DNA from: an uncultured Oscillospiraceae bacterium
GTDB taxonomy: Bacteria > Bacillota > Clostridia > Oscillospirales > Oscillospiraceae
Direction: 5' to 3'
NCBI GenBank assembly: GCA_944385365.1
Contig: CALWWW010000013.1
Span: 1 to 61,255 of the forward strand
Length of the DNA stretch: 61,255 bases
Below, one piece after another: positions 8,865 through 16,637 of the stretch (the stretch's first letter is position 1; every line of letters starts with the position of its first letter). The notes under the pieces were generated by a model. The model was not told the origin of the DNA, searched no databases, and saw nothing but the letters and a program-made list of their open reading frames with translations. A program made the position numbers and the translations under genes.

Positions 8865-9351
8865 CGATTTCCCACAGGGAAATCACGGGAATCCGGGCCA
8901 GCTGGGCCTGACGGACCATCCAGCCGGTGCCGCCCTTGCCGCCGTCGTAGAAGCTGACCACCACATCGCACCGCTCCAGCATCCACTGGTTGCGCCGCAC
9001 CATACACTGGGGCGTGTACGCTTCCTGTATCAGGATCACATGGCGGCAGGCGCCGCACAGACGGCGATAGCGCCGCCGATCCGCCGCCGTCCATTGATCC
9101 GCCTGCCCGCGGCATGGCAAAACCGCCCACAGCTCCGTCTGTGGGCGTTCTTCCTGCAGCCGCAGCACCGCTTCGGCAAACAGGGTGTCGCTGCCTCTGG
9201 CCATGCCGCAGAGAAACACGTTCACGCCCTTATCGCTGAGATGGCGAACCGTCTCCAGCAGGCAGTCTTTCAGCAGATCGCAGCGGGGGTCCTCCTCGTG
9301 CTCGCCCCAGGGCAGACGCCCGGGCCGGTGTCCCGTAAATGCACAAATCAA
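8830..9351 (-). CDS. SLOG-family protein (DUF1273/YspA-like)
   Basis: A 173-residue Rossmann-like protein of the SMF/DprA-LOG superfamily. The N-terminal FTGHRPGRLPWG (5-16) and CGMARGSD (48-55) are the expected nucleotide-binding loops, and a third GGKGGTGW loop is near residue 137. These proteins are thought to bind nucleotides or nucleotide-derived ligands; the cellular role is unknown. The start is a TTG with AAGGAGG eight bases upstream. Convergent overlap with the DUF4830 gene is 35 bases. Confidence 0.82.
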   Translation of the reverse strand: MICAFTGHRPGRLPWGEHEEDPRCDLLKDCLLETVRHLSDKGVNVFLCGMARGSDTLFAEAVLRLQEERPQTELWAVLPCRGQADQWTAADRRRYRRLCGACRHVILIQEAYTPQCMVRRNQWMLERCDVVVSFYDGGKGGTGWMVRQAQLARIPVISLWEIVNDPSETAGPA

Positions 9352-9465
9352 GGGAGTAACCTCCTTCCCGTTTCCCGAAATAATAATAAAGTGTGTTGGT
9401 TTTCCGCTTCACCGTCTCTATCTCCCTGGGCAAAGCCGTAGGCGCTGGGGAGGGCAGCGGTTCTT

Positions 9466-9954
9466 TCAACCTTGTAGTTTTTGCAAAAACTGCTGCATTC
9501 TTTTGGTTACCAGTTCCTGTTGTGTCATCCGGAGCAGCGCATCCCGGCTCACCCATTGATAATCTGTGGTTTCGCCCTCCTGCAAACGCACACTTTCTTT
9601 CTCACAGCTTGTGACGCATAAAAATTCCACATAGATAGATCGATTGGTCTCCGATACCGTGCGTCCCACCTCGGTTAATTGTTCCGCAGCAATTCCGGTT
9701 TCCTCCAAAAGCTCCCGTGCCGCACATTCCGCAGGACTTTCTCCTTGCAGCGCGGACCCTCCTGCCGTCGCTTCCCACATGCCGCCAAACCGCTTACGCT
9801 CGTCCCGGAGCATTAGCAAATAGGTACCGTCTGTGTGCTTTACGATGATATCACAAACCAGATGGAACAGTCCGGCTGGGATGGCCTCTCCACGAATCAG
9901 CGTCACGCCCTCCACTCGATTGAGCTGTGCATCATAGGCGTCCCATACTTCCAT
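9466..9954 (-). CDS. NUDIX hydrolase
   Basis: A 162-residue NUDIX enzyme with a complete Nudix box: G66-x5-E72-x7-R80-E81-L-x-E84-E85-x-G87. The N-terminal WDAYDAQLNRV pattern resembles the YfcD/isopentenyl-diphosphate-isomerase-like subgroup, so a nucleoside- or isoprenoid-diphosphate substrate is possible, but specificity cannot be assigned. The ATG at 9954 has GAGG eight bases upstream; the GTG three codons earlier overlaps that site. The gap of about 110 bases to the SLOG gene shows no clear feature. Confidence 0.88.
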   Translation of the reverse strand: MEVWDAYDAQLNRVEGVTLIRGEAIPAGLFHLVCDIIVKHTDGTYLLMLRDERKRFGGMWEATAGGSALQGESPAECAARELLEETGIAAEQLTEVGRTVSETNRSIYVEFLCVTSCEKESVRLQEGETTDYQWVSRDALLRMTQQELVTKRMQQFLQKLQG

Positions 9955-10036
9955 ATTGTTCACCTCACAGCAGCTGTTCTACCAGTATTCAGTATTTGTC
10001 GAATAGTATAGCATACTTCACTCTGTAAAAAAAGGG

Positions 10037-10064
10037 TTGCAATTCCATCACACCATGGTATAAT
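10037..10064 (+). promoter_or_regulatory. Promoter of the FMN riboswitch-ribU transcript
   Basis: -35 TTGCAA (10037-10042) and -10 TATAAT (10059-10064) with a 16-base spacer, 25 bases upstream of the riboswitch core. Confidence 0.75.
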
Positions 10065-10084
10065 ACGAGTGTAGCAACTGAATA

Positions 10085-10198
10085 GCATGTCTTCGGGGCA
10101 GGGTGAAATTCCCGATCGGCGGTGACAGTCCGCTAGCGGCAACGCATGAACCGGTGCAATTCCGGTACCGACAGTATAGTCTGGATGGGAGAAGATAT
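10085..10198 (+). promoter_or_regulatory. FMN riboswitch (RFN element)
   Basis: The conserved RFN blocks appear in order: CTTCGGGGCAGGGTGAAATT, CCCGATCGGCGGTGACAGTC, the variable arm, AACCGGTGCAATTCCGGT, and CGACAGTATAGTCTGGATGG followed by GAGAAGA. It precedes the riboflavin transporter gene. When FMN is bound, the downstream terminator is expected to form and switch transport off. Confidence 0.97.
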
Positions 10199-10226
10199 GA
10201 CGTATTCCCTTAAAAGGGTCCGTCGT

Positions 10227-10266
10227 CACCTGGAAGACAAGTCTTTCAGGTGTTTTCTATTTTTTA
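10227..10266 (+). terminator. Riboswitch expression-platform terminator
   Basis: CACCTGGAAGAC and GTCTTTCAGGTG form a 12-bp stem with one mismatch, followed by TTTTCTATTTTTT. It lies between the FMN aptamer and the ribU start, the classical arrangement for transcriptional control by FMN. Confidence 0.9.
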
Positions 10267-10281
10267 GACGAGGTGATCCCT

Positions 10282-11037
10282 ATGAAAGAACTTCTGCAAA
10301 CCGCATCCGAAAACGTCTCCTTTCTGCTGGTGAGCCTGCTGGTCTTCGCCGCTCTGGTGGCCGTGGCCAAGCTCTCCGAACGGCTGGTCCACGCCGACCT
10401 GCACCGCCCCGCTCAGTCCCGTTACATCGCCTTTGTGGCCATGTCCGCTGCTTTGGGCGGCATTCTCATGTACTTTGAGATTCCCCTGTTCTTCGCTCCC
10501 TCCTTCTATCAGCTGGACCTGAGCGAAATCCCCGTTCTGATCTGTTCCTTCTATCTGGGCCCCGTGGCCGGCGTCATCACCGAATTCCTGAAAGTGGTGA
10601 TCAAGCTGTTCATCAAGGGCACTTCCACGGCGTTCGTCGGTGACTTCGCCAATTTCGTCGTAGGCTGCACCTTCCTCTTGCCCGCTACCATCTTCTATCA
10701 CATCCGCAAGACGAGAAAGATGGCTGTGATCGGCATGGTGGCCGGTACCATTATCATGGCTATCTGCGGCAGCCTGTTCAACGCCCTGTACCTGCTGCCC
10801 ACCTTTTCCGTCCTCTACGGTATGCCCCTGGATGCCATTGTCGGCATGGGTAAGGCCGTCAACCCCGCCATCAACAGCGTGACCATGCTGGTACTGCTGG
10901 CGGTTGTTCCCTTCAATCTCCTCAAGGGCGCTGTGGTCTCCGTGGTCACCTTCGCTCTCTACAAGCGCACAGAGCGTGCCCTGTCGAGAGTGATGCTGCC
11001 CCAGCAGCGTCCCGCCCGTCACGGCACGGTTTCCTGA
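10282..11037 (+). CDS. ribU: Riboflavin ECF transporter S component
   Basis: Substrate-binding membrane subunit of an energy-coupling-factor riboflavin importer. The 251-residue protein has about five or six hydrophobic helices and the RibU-like region YIAFVAMSAALGGILMYFEI near residue 52, followed by LDLSEIPVLICSF. The ATG at 10282 is favoured by GAGGTGAT upstream; an ATG nine bases earlier is less well placed. The FMN riboswitch directly upstream supports the substrate. The shared ECF ATPase and T subunits are not in this window. Confidence 0.93.
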   Translation: MKELLQTASENVSFLLVSLLVFAALVAVAKLSERLVHADLHRPAQSRYIAFVAMSAALGGILMYFEIPLFFAPSFYQLDLSEIPVLICSFYLGPVAGVITEFLKVVIKLFIKGTSTAFVGDFANFVVGCTFLLPATIFYHIRKTRKMAVIGMVAGTIIMAICGSLFNALYLLPTFSVLYGMPLDAIVGMGKAVNPAINSVTMLVLLAVVPFNLLKGAVVSVVTFALYKRTERALSRVMLPQQRPARHGTVS

Positions 11038-11046
11038 ACAACACAC

Positions 11047-11091
11047 AAAACCGCCGCACCGGTCATCTTCCACCGGCGCGGCGGTTTTTTT
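11047..11091 (+). terminator. Terminator of ribU (bidirectional)
   Basis: CCGCCGCACCGG (11051-11062) pairs with CCGGCGCGGCGG (11073-11084), with T7 on the plus side and A4 on the other. It can also end the convergent ogt transcript. Confidence 0.9.
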
Positions 11092-11575
11092 ATATTCGAT
11101 ATGGGATGTGTTCCAGGTCCAGCAGGAGCCGTTTCCGTTCCAGGCCACCGGCATAGCCGCCCAGGCGGCCATCGGCAGCCAATACTCGATGGCAGGGGAT
11201 GACGATGGAAATGGGGTTCCGTCCCACCGCGCCGCCCACCGCCCGTGGGGACGAGTGCAGTATGGCGGCCAGTTGGCCATAGGTCCGGCTCTCCCCTGCC
11301 GGAATTTCCCGCAGCAGCGCCCAAACCTGTTGATCAAAGGCGCTGCCCTGGGGCCGGACCAGCCCGGGAAACGGTTCCAGCTGTCCCGCAAAATATCGCG
11401 CCAACCAGTCCCGCAGCTGTTCGAGTACTGGACATAGCTCCATCTGTACATAGTCCAGGTCGTGTTTCCGGCCAAACTTGCGCTGCCCTTCCATCCACAG
11501 GCCCACCAGGGCCTCGTCGTCGGCCAACGTTGTCAGCATTCCCAAGGGGGATGGGATTTTTGCAAGATACATCAT
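11090..11575 (-). CDS. ogt: Methylated-DNA-protein-cysteine methyltransferase
   Basis: Repairs O6-alkylguanine by suicidal transfer of the alkyl group to its own cysteine. From the ATG at 11575 (GGAGG nearby) the product is 161 residues. The active-site motif PCHR is at 127-130 (acceptor Cys128), preceded by RAVGGAVGRNPISIVI, the typical DNA-binding and active-site region. It is downstream of putP but separated from it by a terminator. Confidence 0.95.
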   Translation of the reverse strand: MMYLAKIPSPLGMLTTLADDEALVGLWMEGQRKFGRKHDLDYVQMELCPVLEQLRDWLARYFAGQLEPFPGLVRPQGSAFDQQVWALLREIPAGESRTYGQLAAILHSSPRAVGGAVGRNPISIVIPCHRVLAADGRLGGYAGGLERKRLLLDLEHIPYRI

Positions 11576-11585
11576 ATCCGTACCT

Positions 11586-11620
11586 CCAAAAACGGTGCGC
11601 CGTCTCTCCGGCGCACCGTT
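11586..11620 (-). terminator. Terminator of putP
   Basis: AACGGTGCGCCG and CGGCGCACCGTT form a 12-bp stem with a short loop. On the minus strand it is followed by TTTTT, immediately before the ogt ribosome-binding site. Confidence 0.85.
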
Positions 11621-11630
11621 ATCATTTACA

Positions 11631-13160
11631 TTACATGGATTTGACTTGATCGAACTGGTCACAAACCGCCTTGGACGGTGCAGGCGTCAACAGGCTCACC
11701 ACCATAATGGCAGCACAGGCCAGCAGGAACGCCGGGAGCAGCTCATAGAGGTCCCAGGCACCGCCCAGGGGCCGCACGGCATATTTCCACACAAAGACCA
11801 TGACACCGCCCACTACCATCCCAACCAGAGCGCCATATTGATTGGACCGCTTCCAGAACAGTGCCGCCAGGACCACGGGGCCGAACACCGCACCGAAGCC
11901 CGCCCAGGCAAAGGAGACGATGGAAAACACAGAGCTGTCGGGGTCCCTTGCCAGATAGACGCCGATCAAGGCAATGAGAACCACTGTGGTTCGGGCCACC
12001 AGCATGGTGGTTTTTCTAGACATCTTGATTTTCAGAAAGTCCTGCATCAGGTTCTGGGAGACGCTGGAGGCCGCCGCCAGCAGCTGGGAATCAGCGGTGG
12101 ACATGGTGGAGGCCAGAATACCGGCCAGGACCAGACCGGCTATGCAAGCCGCCAAAACGCCGTGGCTGCTCAGCAGATCGGAAAACCGGACAATAACCGT
12201 CTCGGAATCGCTGCCCGCCAGAACAGGAATGGCTCCCGCCTTAGTGGCGGCGTTGCCCACAATGCCGATGGCCAGGGCCACAAACATGGCGATGATTACC
12301 CAGCCGGTGGCCACACGCCGGGACAGCTTCAACTTTTCCGCGTCCTCAATGGCCATAAACCGCAGAAGAATATGGGGCATTCCGAAATAACCCAGTCCCC
12401 AGGCCAATGTGGAAACCACCGTCAGAATGCCGTAGGGCTTGGCGGTACCGGTGGCCACGTCATGGGTGGCGCTCAGTCCCAGGTAGCCGGGCAGGGACCG
12501 GGCATTGTCCAGAACATTGTCAAAGCCGCCGGCCACATGGACGCCAAACAGCAGCACGGCGAACAGAGCAATGGTCATAATAATGGACTGGATAAAGTCA
12601 GTGGTAGACGCTGCCAGGAAGCCGCCCATGGTGCAATACAGGACGATAACGGCGGCGCTGATGAGCATGGCCGTCACATAATTGACGCCGAAGATGCTGG
12701 AAAACAGCTTACCGCAGGCGGCGAAGCCGGAGGCCGTATACGGAATAAAGAAAATCAGGATGAACACGGCGGCGATTCCGCACAGCAGGTTTTTCTTGTC
12801 GCCGTAACGGTTGGAAAAGAAGTCCGGCAAAGTAATGGAGCCGGTGGCATGGGTATAGCAGCGGATACGTTTCGCCACAATGAGCCAGTTGATATAGGTG
12901 CCCAAAACCAGACCCAGGGCCGTCCAGCCTGCGTCGGCCACACCGGTTAAGTACGCCACGCCGGGCAGGCCCATCAAAAGCCAGCTGCTCATGTCAGAGG
13001 CTTCGGCGCTCATGGCTGTCACCAGGGGACCCAGCTTGCGGCCGCCCAAATAAAAGTCGTCGGTGTCGTTGTTTTTCTTGGAGCAGACATAGCCCACATA
13101 GAGCATACCCAGCAGGTATACGGCAATGGTGACCATAATGCACACATGTGCAGTCGTCAT
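11631..13160 (-). CDS. putP: Sodium/proline symporter
   Basis: Sodium-coupled proline importer of the SSS family. From MTTAHVCIMVTIAVYLLG the product is 509 residues, the normal PutP length. About thirteen hydrophobic helices are visible. Family motifs include the early DFYLGGRKLGPLVTAMSAEASDMSSWLL segment (about residues 30-57) and GFLAASTTDFIQS. The ATG has GAGAGGA upstream; 45 codons of in-frame sequence before it are polar and not PutP-like. A TetR regulator gene lies upstream in the same direction and may control it. Confidence 0.95.
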   Translation of the reverse strand: MTTAHVCIMVTIAVYLLGMLYVGYVCSKKNNDTDDFYLGGRKLGPLVTAMSAEASDMSSWLLMGLPGVAYLTGVADAGWTALGLVLGTYINWLIVAKRIRCYTHATGSITLPDFFSNRYGDKKNLLCGIAAVFILIFFIPYTASGFAACGKLFSSIFGVNYVTAMLISAAVIVLYCTMGGFLAASTTDFIQSIIMTIALFAVLLFGVHVAGGFDNVLDNARSLPGYLGLSATHDVATGTAKPYGILTVVSTLAWGLGYFGMPHILLRFMAIEDAEKLKLSRRVATGWVIIAMFVALAIGIVGNAATKAGAIPVLAGSDSETVIVRFSDLLSSHGVLAACIAGLVLAGILASTMSTADSQLLAAASSVSQNLMQDFLKIKMSRKTTMLVARTTVVLIALIGVYLARDPDSSVFSIVSFAWAGFGAVFGPVVLAALFWKRSNQYGALVGMVVGGVMVFVWKYAVRPLGGAWDLYELLPAFLLACAAIMVVSLLTPAPSKAVCDQFDQVKSM

Positions 13161-13209
13161 AGGGATTCCTCTCTTCCTTCCGTGGGAAACGGTATTGCAG
13201 AATGGAGGT

Positions 13210-13238
13210 ATCTTACCATAAACAAAATTAGACTGCAA
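13210..13238 (-). promoter_or_regulatory. Candidate promoter of putP
   Basis: Minus-strand -35 TTGCAG (13238-13233) and -10 TAAGAT (13215-13210), 17-base spacer, 50 bases before the putP ATG. Confidence 0.5.
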
Positions 13239-13338
13239 CACAGAACGTAGTTCAGACTTTTTTCTTTCATTTCCTTGAAAACACCCTGATATCAATGGAT
13301 TTTAACTGTACAAAAACAGAAATGAATCCAGACTATTT

Positions 13339-13929
13339 TCAAGAATTTTTTCGAATCTCCCGCAGCAGCATGGGCATCACCGTTTTGGCATAGGATTTCA
13401 GGGAGTAATCGCCGTTGCAGATGCACCAATCGTACATCAGCGCCCGTTCACACAGGGCATACAGTTTTGTAATCTCATTAACAGAGAGGTCGGTCCGCAG
13501 CTCTCCCCTGCTCTGGCCCTCCTGGACAATCTGCCGCAGCAGCTTATAGTAGATACGGTTGTGGTCCAGCAGATGCTTCTCGCCCTTAGTGGTCAACTGG
13601 GTGGAATACAGCCGGGCCAGCAGGTCCAGCGATACGGAATTCTCAATGAGCTGGAACAGCTCCTGATTGAGATACAGCAGTTTTTCAAAGCTGTCCATAT
13701 CGTCCGTCAGTGTGGGAATCAATTCCTCGTACTTCTCGTCAAACAGCATGGACAGAGAACTGAGCAGCGCGTCCTTGCCCTCAAAATAATGGTAGAAGGA
13801 GCCTTTGGAGGTCTCCGACAGTTCGATGATTTCGTCAACCGTAGTATGGTCATAGCCCTGCTCATAAAAAAGCCGCCAGGCCGCCGTGACGATTTTCCGC
13901 TTGGTGTTCTTGCCCCGTTTGTTCTTCAT
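13339..13929 (-). CDS. TetR/AcrR-family transcriptional regulator
   Basis: A 196-residue repressor-type protein. The N-terminal 55 residues form the TetR helix-turn-helix: AAWRLFYEQGYDHTTVDEI followed by GSFYHYFEGKDALL. The C-terminal domain is helical, and its ligand is unknown. The ATG at 13929 has GGGAGG six bases upstream, so it is preferred over a start six codons earlier. The closest candidate target is putP, which follows after about 180 bases; no clear palindromic operator was seen between them. Confidence 0.9.
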   Translation of the reverse strand: MKNKRGKNTKRKIVTAAWRLFYEQGYDHTTVDEIIELSETSKGSFYHYFEGKDALLSSLSMLFDEKYEELIPTLTDDMDSFEKLLYLNQELFQLIENSVSLDLLARLYSTQLTTKGEKHLLDHNRIYYKLLRQIVQEGQSRGELRTDLSVNEITKLYALCERALMYDWCICNGDYSLKSYAKTVMPMLLREIRKNS

Positions 13930-13944
13930 GGCTTCCTCCCGTAG

Positions 13945-13976
13945 CAAAAAAGCCCGCCAGTGTCCCGGCGGGCTTT
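13945..13976 (-). terminator. Terminator of yebC
   Basis: AGCCCGCC and GGCGGGCT (13951-13958 and 13967-13974) form a stem followed on the minus strand by TTTTTT, directly ahead of the TetR gene ribosome-binding site. Confidence 0.88.
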
Positions 13977-13986
13977 GGTATTGGTC

Positions 13987-14721
13987 TTACTCGTTGTCCC
14001 AGTTGTGCCAGACGTTCTGGACGTCGTCGTCGTCCTCCATCATATCCAGCAGCTTCTCCATGTTCTTGATGTCCTCTTCCTTCTCCAGCTTCTGATAGTT
14101 CTGAGGAACCATCTCCACCTGGGCGGACACAAAGCTATAGCCCTTGGCCGTCAGGGCGTCGGCCACAGCGTTGAAGTCATCGGGATCGGTGGTGATCTCG
14201 AAGCACTCACCCTCATTGGAGAAGTCCTCGGCGCCGGCATCCAGGGCATCCATCATGACGGTGTCCTCTTCCAGCTCCTCCTCCTCGTTGTCGATGACCA
14301 GCACGCCCTTGCGGTCAAAGCTCCAGGCCACGCAGCCGGAAGCGCCCAGGTTTCCGCCGTACTTGTCGAAGTAGTGACGCATATTGGCGGCGGTACGGTT
14401 GCGGCTGTCAGTCATGGTTTCCACGATGACGGCCACGCCGCTGGGGCCGTAGCCTTCGTAGGTGATGGACTCATAGTTGTCGGTATTACCGGCGCCGGAA
14501 GCCTTGTCCAGCACGCGCTTGATGTTATCATTGGGCATGTTGGCGGCCTTGGCCTTAGTGATGACGGTGGCCAGACGGGAGTTGTTGGCGGGATCGGCGC
14601 TGCCGCCCTCCTTCACCGCAACAATCATCTCCTTGGAGATTTTGGTGAACATGGAGGCGCGCTTGGCGTCCTGCGCACCCTTGGTCTTCTGAATGTTATG
14701 CCATTTGGAATGTCCGGACAT
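13987..14721 (-). CDS. yebC: YebC/PmpR-family protein
   Basis: A 244-residue YebC/PmpR protein with the family's signature start MSGHSKWHNIQKTKGAQDAKR and the GYGPSGVAVIVE segment. Family members were first described as DNA-binding regulators, and some have since been linked to translation of difficult sequences; which applies here is unknown. The C-terminus is unusually acidic (EEDIKNMEKLLDMMEDDDD). It is a single-gene transcript with its own promoter and terminator. Confidence 0.95.
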   Translation of the reverse strand: MSGHSKWHNIQKTKGAQDAKRASMFTKISKEMIVAVKEGGSADPANNSRLATVITKAKAANMPNDNIKRVLDKASGAGNTDNYESITYEGYGPSGVAVIVETMTDSRNRTAANMRHYFDKYGGNLGASGCVAWSFDRKGVLVIDNEEEELEEDTVMMDALDAGAEDFSNEGECFEITTDPDDFNAVADALTAKGYSFVSAQVEMVPQNYQKLEKEEDIKNMEKLLDMMEDDDDVQNVWHNWDNE

Positions 14722-14761
14722 ACAGTATTTCTTCCCTTCGTTTCAGTTGCAATTACATTGA

Positions 14762-14790
14762 ATTATACCACAGCTTTCGGCCAAACTCAA
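14762..14790 (-). promoter_or_regulatory. Promoter of yebC
   Basis: Minus-strand -35 TTGAGT (14790-14785) and -10 TATAAT (14767-14762), 17-base spacer, 40 bases upstream of the ATG. Confidence 0.65.
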
Positions 14791-14794
14791 GCTG

Positions 14795-15589
14795 TCAGCC
14801 GAATTTTACCACATCTTCGTGGACGGTGGACCGCAGAATCTCCAAATCAGGGAACCGCGTTTCCAGATACCGGGCCATGGTTTCACAGACAAGATTTTCC
14901 GTGGGATAGTGACCGGCATCAATGAGATTCAGCCCCAAATCCCGGGCGTCGGCAAACTGATTATATTTCAAATCCGCCGTCACAAAGGTGTCGCAGCCCA
15001 ATGCCAGCGCCGTTTTGATGAATTCTCCGCAAGCGCCGCCGCCCACGGCCACCTTGTGCACCGGCTTGCCGCCGTCGGCGTAGCGGACACCGTCACAGTG
15101 CAATGCCGTCTTGACGCGCTCCAGGAAGTCCGGCAGGGCACAATCTGCCTTTAGCGTGCCGTACCGGCCCAGGCCGTAGAGCCGGCCCTGTTCGTCCTCC
15201 CCTGCCGGGGCCAGAACGCCGATCTCTGTCAGACCCAGGGCCTTGGCCAGCACATCATTGACGCCGCCGGGCGCGGAATCCAGATTGGTGTGCATATTGA
15301 CCGCCGCCACACCGTGTTCAATCAGATGCAGGATGGTCTGCCCCACCGGGTCCCGGTCGTTGACGGTCTTTGCCGGGAAAAAGATCAGCGGATGGTGGGT
15401 CACCAGCAGCTGGGCCCCCTTTTCCACCGCCTCCCGTGCCACTGGGAGGAAGGGGTCCAGGGCCACCAAAACACGGGACACCGCCGCGTCCTCATGGCCG
15501 CACAGCAGACCCACGTTATCCCAGTCCTCTTTCATATGGGCCGGGGCCAGTTCAAACAACGCCTGTTCCAGTTCTTTGACGGTTCTCAT
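14795..15589 (-). CDS. Nif3-like dinuclear metal-centre protein
   Basis: A 264-residue Nif3/YqfO-family protein, GTP cyclohydrolase I type 2-like. Conserved metal ligands are visible: the HH pair in LLVTHHPLIFF (His65, His66) and a later DAGHYPTENLV segment. The start MRTVKELEQAL is chosen by family alignment and lies inside the 3' end of trmK, a 38-base overlap. The trmK-nif3 pairing is common in Firmicutes. No enzymatic activity is firmly established for the family. Confidence 0.92.
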   Translation of the reverse strand: MRTVKELEQALFELAPAHMKEDWDNVGLLCGHEDAAVSRVLVALDPFLPVAREAVEKGAQLLVTHHPLIFFPAKTVNDRDPVGQTILHLIEHGVAAVNMHTNLDSAPGGVNDVLAKALGLTEIGVLAPAGEDEQGRLYGLGRYGTLKADCALPDFLERVKTALHCDGVRYADGGKPVHKVAVGGGACGEFIKTALALGCDTFVTADLKYNQFADARDLGLNLIDAGHYPTENLVCETMARYLETRFPDLEILRSTVHEDVVKFG

Positions 15590-16280
15590 AGTCTTCCTCC
15601 AATTCCCGCACCTGACGCAGGGCCGTCTCATAGTGGGCGCGCCGCTCCGCCAGACCATCCTCCTTGGCCCGGCTCAGACCATCCACGGTCCGGACCAGGG
15701 CATTCTTTACCCGTTCGATGTACGCCCGCACCAGAGCCGGGTCTTCCTCCAGCAGTTGGGGCGACACATACTGCTGTCCCGGCGTCAGCAGCGTTCCATC
15801 ACCGTAACGGACCTCCATGACTGCATACAGGAAGCCCCCGTCCTGGACCAGCTTTTCCCGTTCAATCCGATAGCCCCGCTCACTGAGCCAACGGCGCAGA
15901 TCGTTGCCGGAGGACTGGGGCTGCAAAATCCAGGTTACCGCCGGGTCATCGGCCCAGGAACACTCGGACAGAATTTTCACCATGGTGTCGCCGCCCATTC
16001 CGGCGCAGACCACCGCATCCACAGCGCCGGGGCCCAGAGCCGAAAGGCCGTCGCAGAGGAAAAATTCCATGCGGTCCGCCGTTTGGAACCGGGCGGCGTT
16101 CCGGCGGGCCGCCTCCAGGGGCTCCGGCCGCAAATCCATGGCGGCAACAGCGGCGGCGATGCGTTCCCGCAGCAGATGGATGCTCAAATAACCGTGGTCA
16201 CAGCCCACATCGGCCACTCTAGCCCCCTGGGGCACCATCGACGCACAGCACAGCAGCCGTTTGGAAATGGGTAGTTTCAT
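15552..16280 (-). CDS. trmK: tRNA (adenine22-N1)-methyltransferase
   Basis: SAM-dependent enzyme that methylates N1 of A22 in tRNA. From MKLPISKRLL the product is 242 residues with the SAM-binding motif VADVGCDHGYLS at 22-33, and CAGMGGDTMVKIL further on. The ATG at 16280 has GGAGGG six bases upstream; an in-frame TTG four codons earlier overlaps that site. It overlaps nif3, suggesting coupled translation. Confidence 0.93.
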   Translation of the reverse strand: MKLPISKRLLCCASMVPQGARVADVGCDHGYLSIHLLRERIAAAVAAMDLRPEPLEAARRNAARFQTADRMEFFLCDGLSALGPGAVDAVVCAGMGGDTMVKILSECSWADDPAVTWILQPQSSGNDLRRWLSERGYRIEREKLVQDGGFLYAVMEVRYGDGTLLTPGQQYVSPQLLEEDPALVRAYIERVKNALVRTVDGLSRAKEDGLAERRAHYETALRQVRELEEDYENRQRTGTGVV

Positions 16281-16289
16281 CGTTCCCTC

Positions 16290-16319
16290 CAAAAGAAAAG
16301 GGGCCGAATGGCCCCTTTG
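16290..16319 (-). terminator. Terminator of the DUF1858 gene
   Basis: AAAGGGGCC and GGCCCCTTT with a four-base loop (16298-16306 and 16311-16319), followed on the minus strand by TTTCTTTT, just before the trmK ribosome-binding site. Confidence 0.82.
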
Positions 16320-16330
16320 GTTCCAGTGGT

Positions 16331-16558
16331 TTACTTGTTGAGACCGGCAGCCTCGCTGGCCTCGATGAAGCGGTTGACCTGCTCCAGGAAGGGCTCCACC
16401 TGGATGCCGTGGACCATGCAGGCCTCCTCAACGGTCTCGCCGCGGGAGGAGGGGCAGCCCAGGCAATGCATGCCGATGGACAGGAACAGAGGGGCCGTCT
16501 GGGGGGCGATGTCCAGGATATCGCCGATGATGGTGTCCTTGGTGATCTGAGTAGCCAT
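16331..16558 (-). CDS. DUF1858 domain protein
   Basis: A 75-residue protein of the DUF1858 family. The conserved MHCLGCPSS segment has Cys32 and Cys35, which could bind a metal or act in redox chemistry. Family members occur as short stand-alone proteins in anaerobes and as domains near iron-sulfur or hybrid-cluster proteins. The function is unknown. It is a single transcript ended by its own terminator, 79 bases downstream of tsf. Confidence 0.88.
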   Translation of the reverse strand: MATQITKDTIIGDILDIAPQTAPLFLSIGMHCLGCPSSRGETVEEACMVHGIQVEPFLEQVNRFIEASEAAGLNK

Positions 16559-16582
16559 AATACTACACTCCTATCGTATATT

Positions 16583-16630
16583 TCAAAAAGAGCAAAACGG
16601 ACAGGCTCCGGCCATGCCGGAACCTGCCCG
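16583..16630 (-). terminator. Terminator of rpsB-tsf
   Basis: CGGACAGGCTCCGG and CCGGAACCTGCCCG form a long stem with mismatches (16598-16611 and 16617-16630). The minus-strand transcript continues with TTTTGCTCTTTTT. Confidence 0.82.
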
Positions 16631-16637
16631 AACGGAA

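Noticed and set aside
9352-9465. A regulatory RNA between the NUDIX and SLOG genes
   Set aside because: No stable conserved fold or promoter was found in this short gap.
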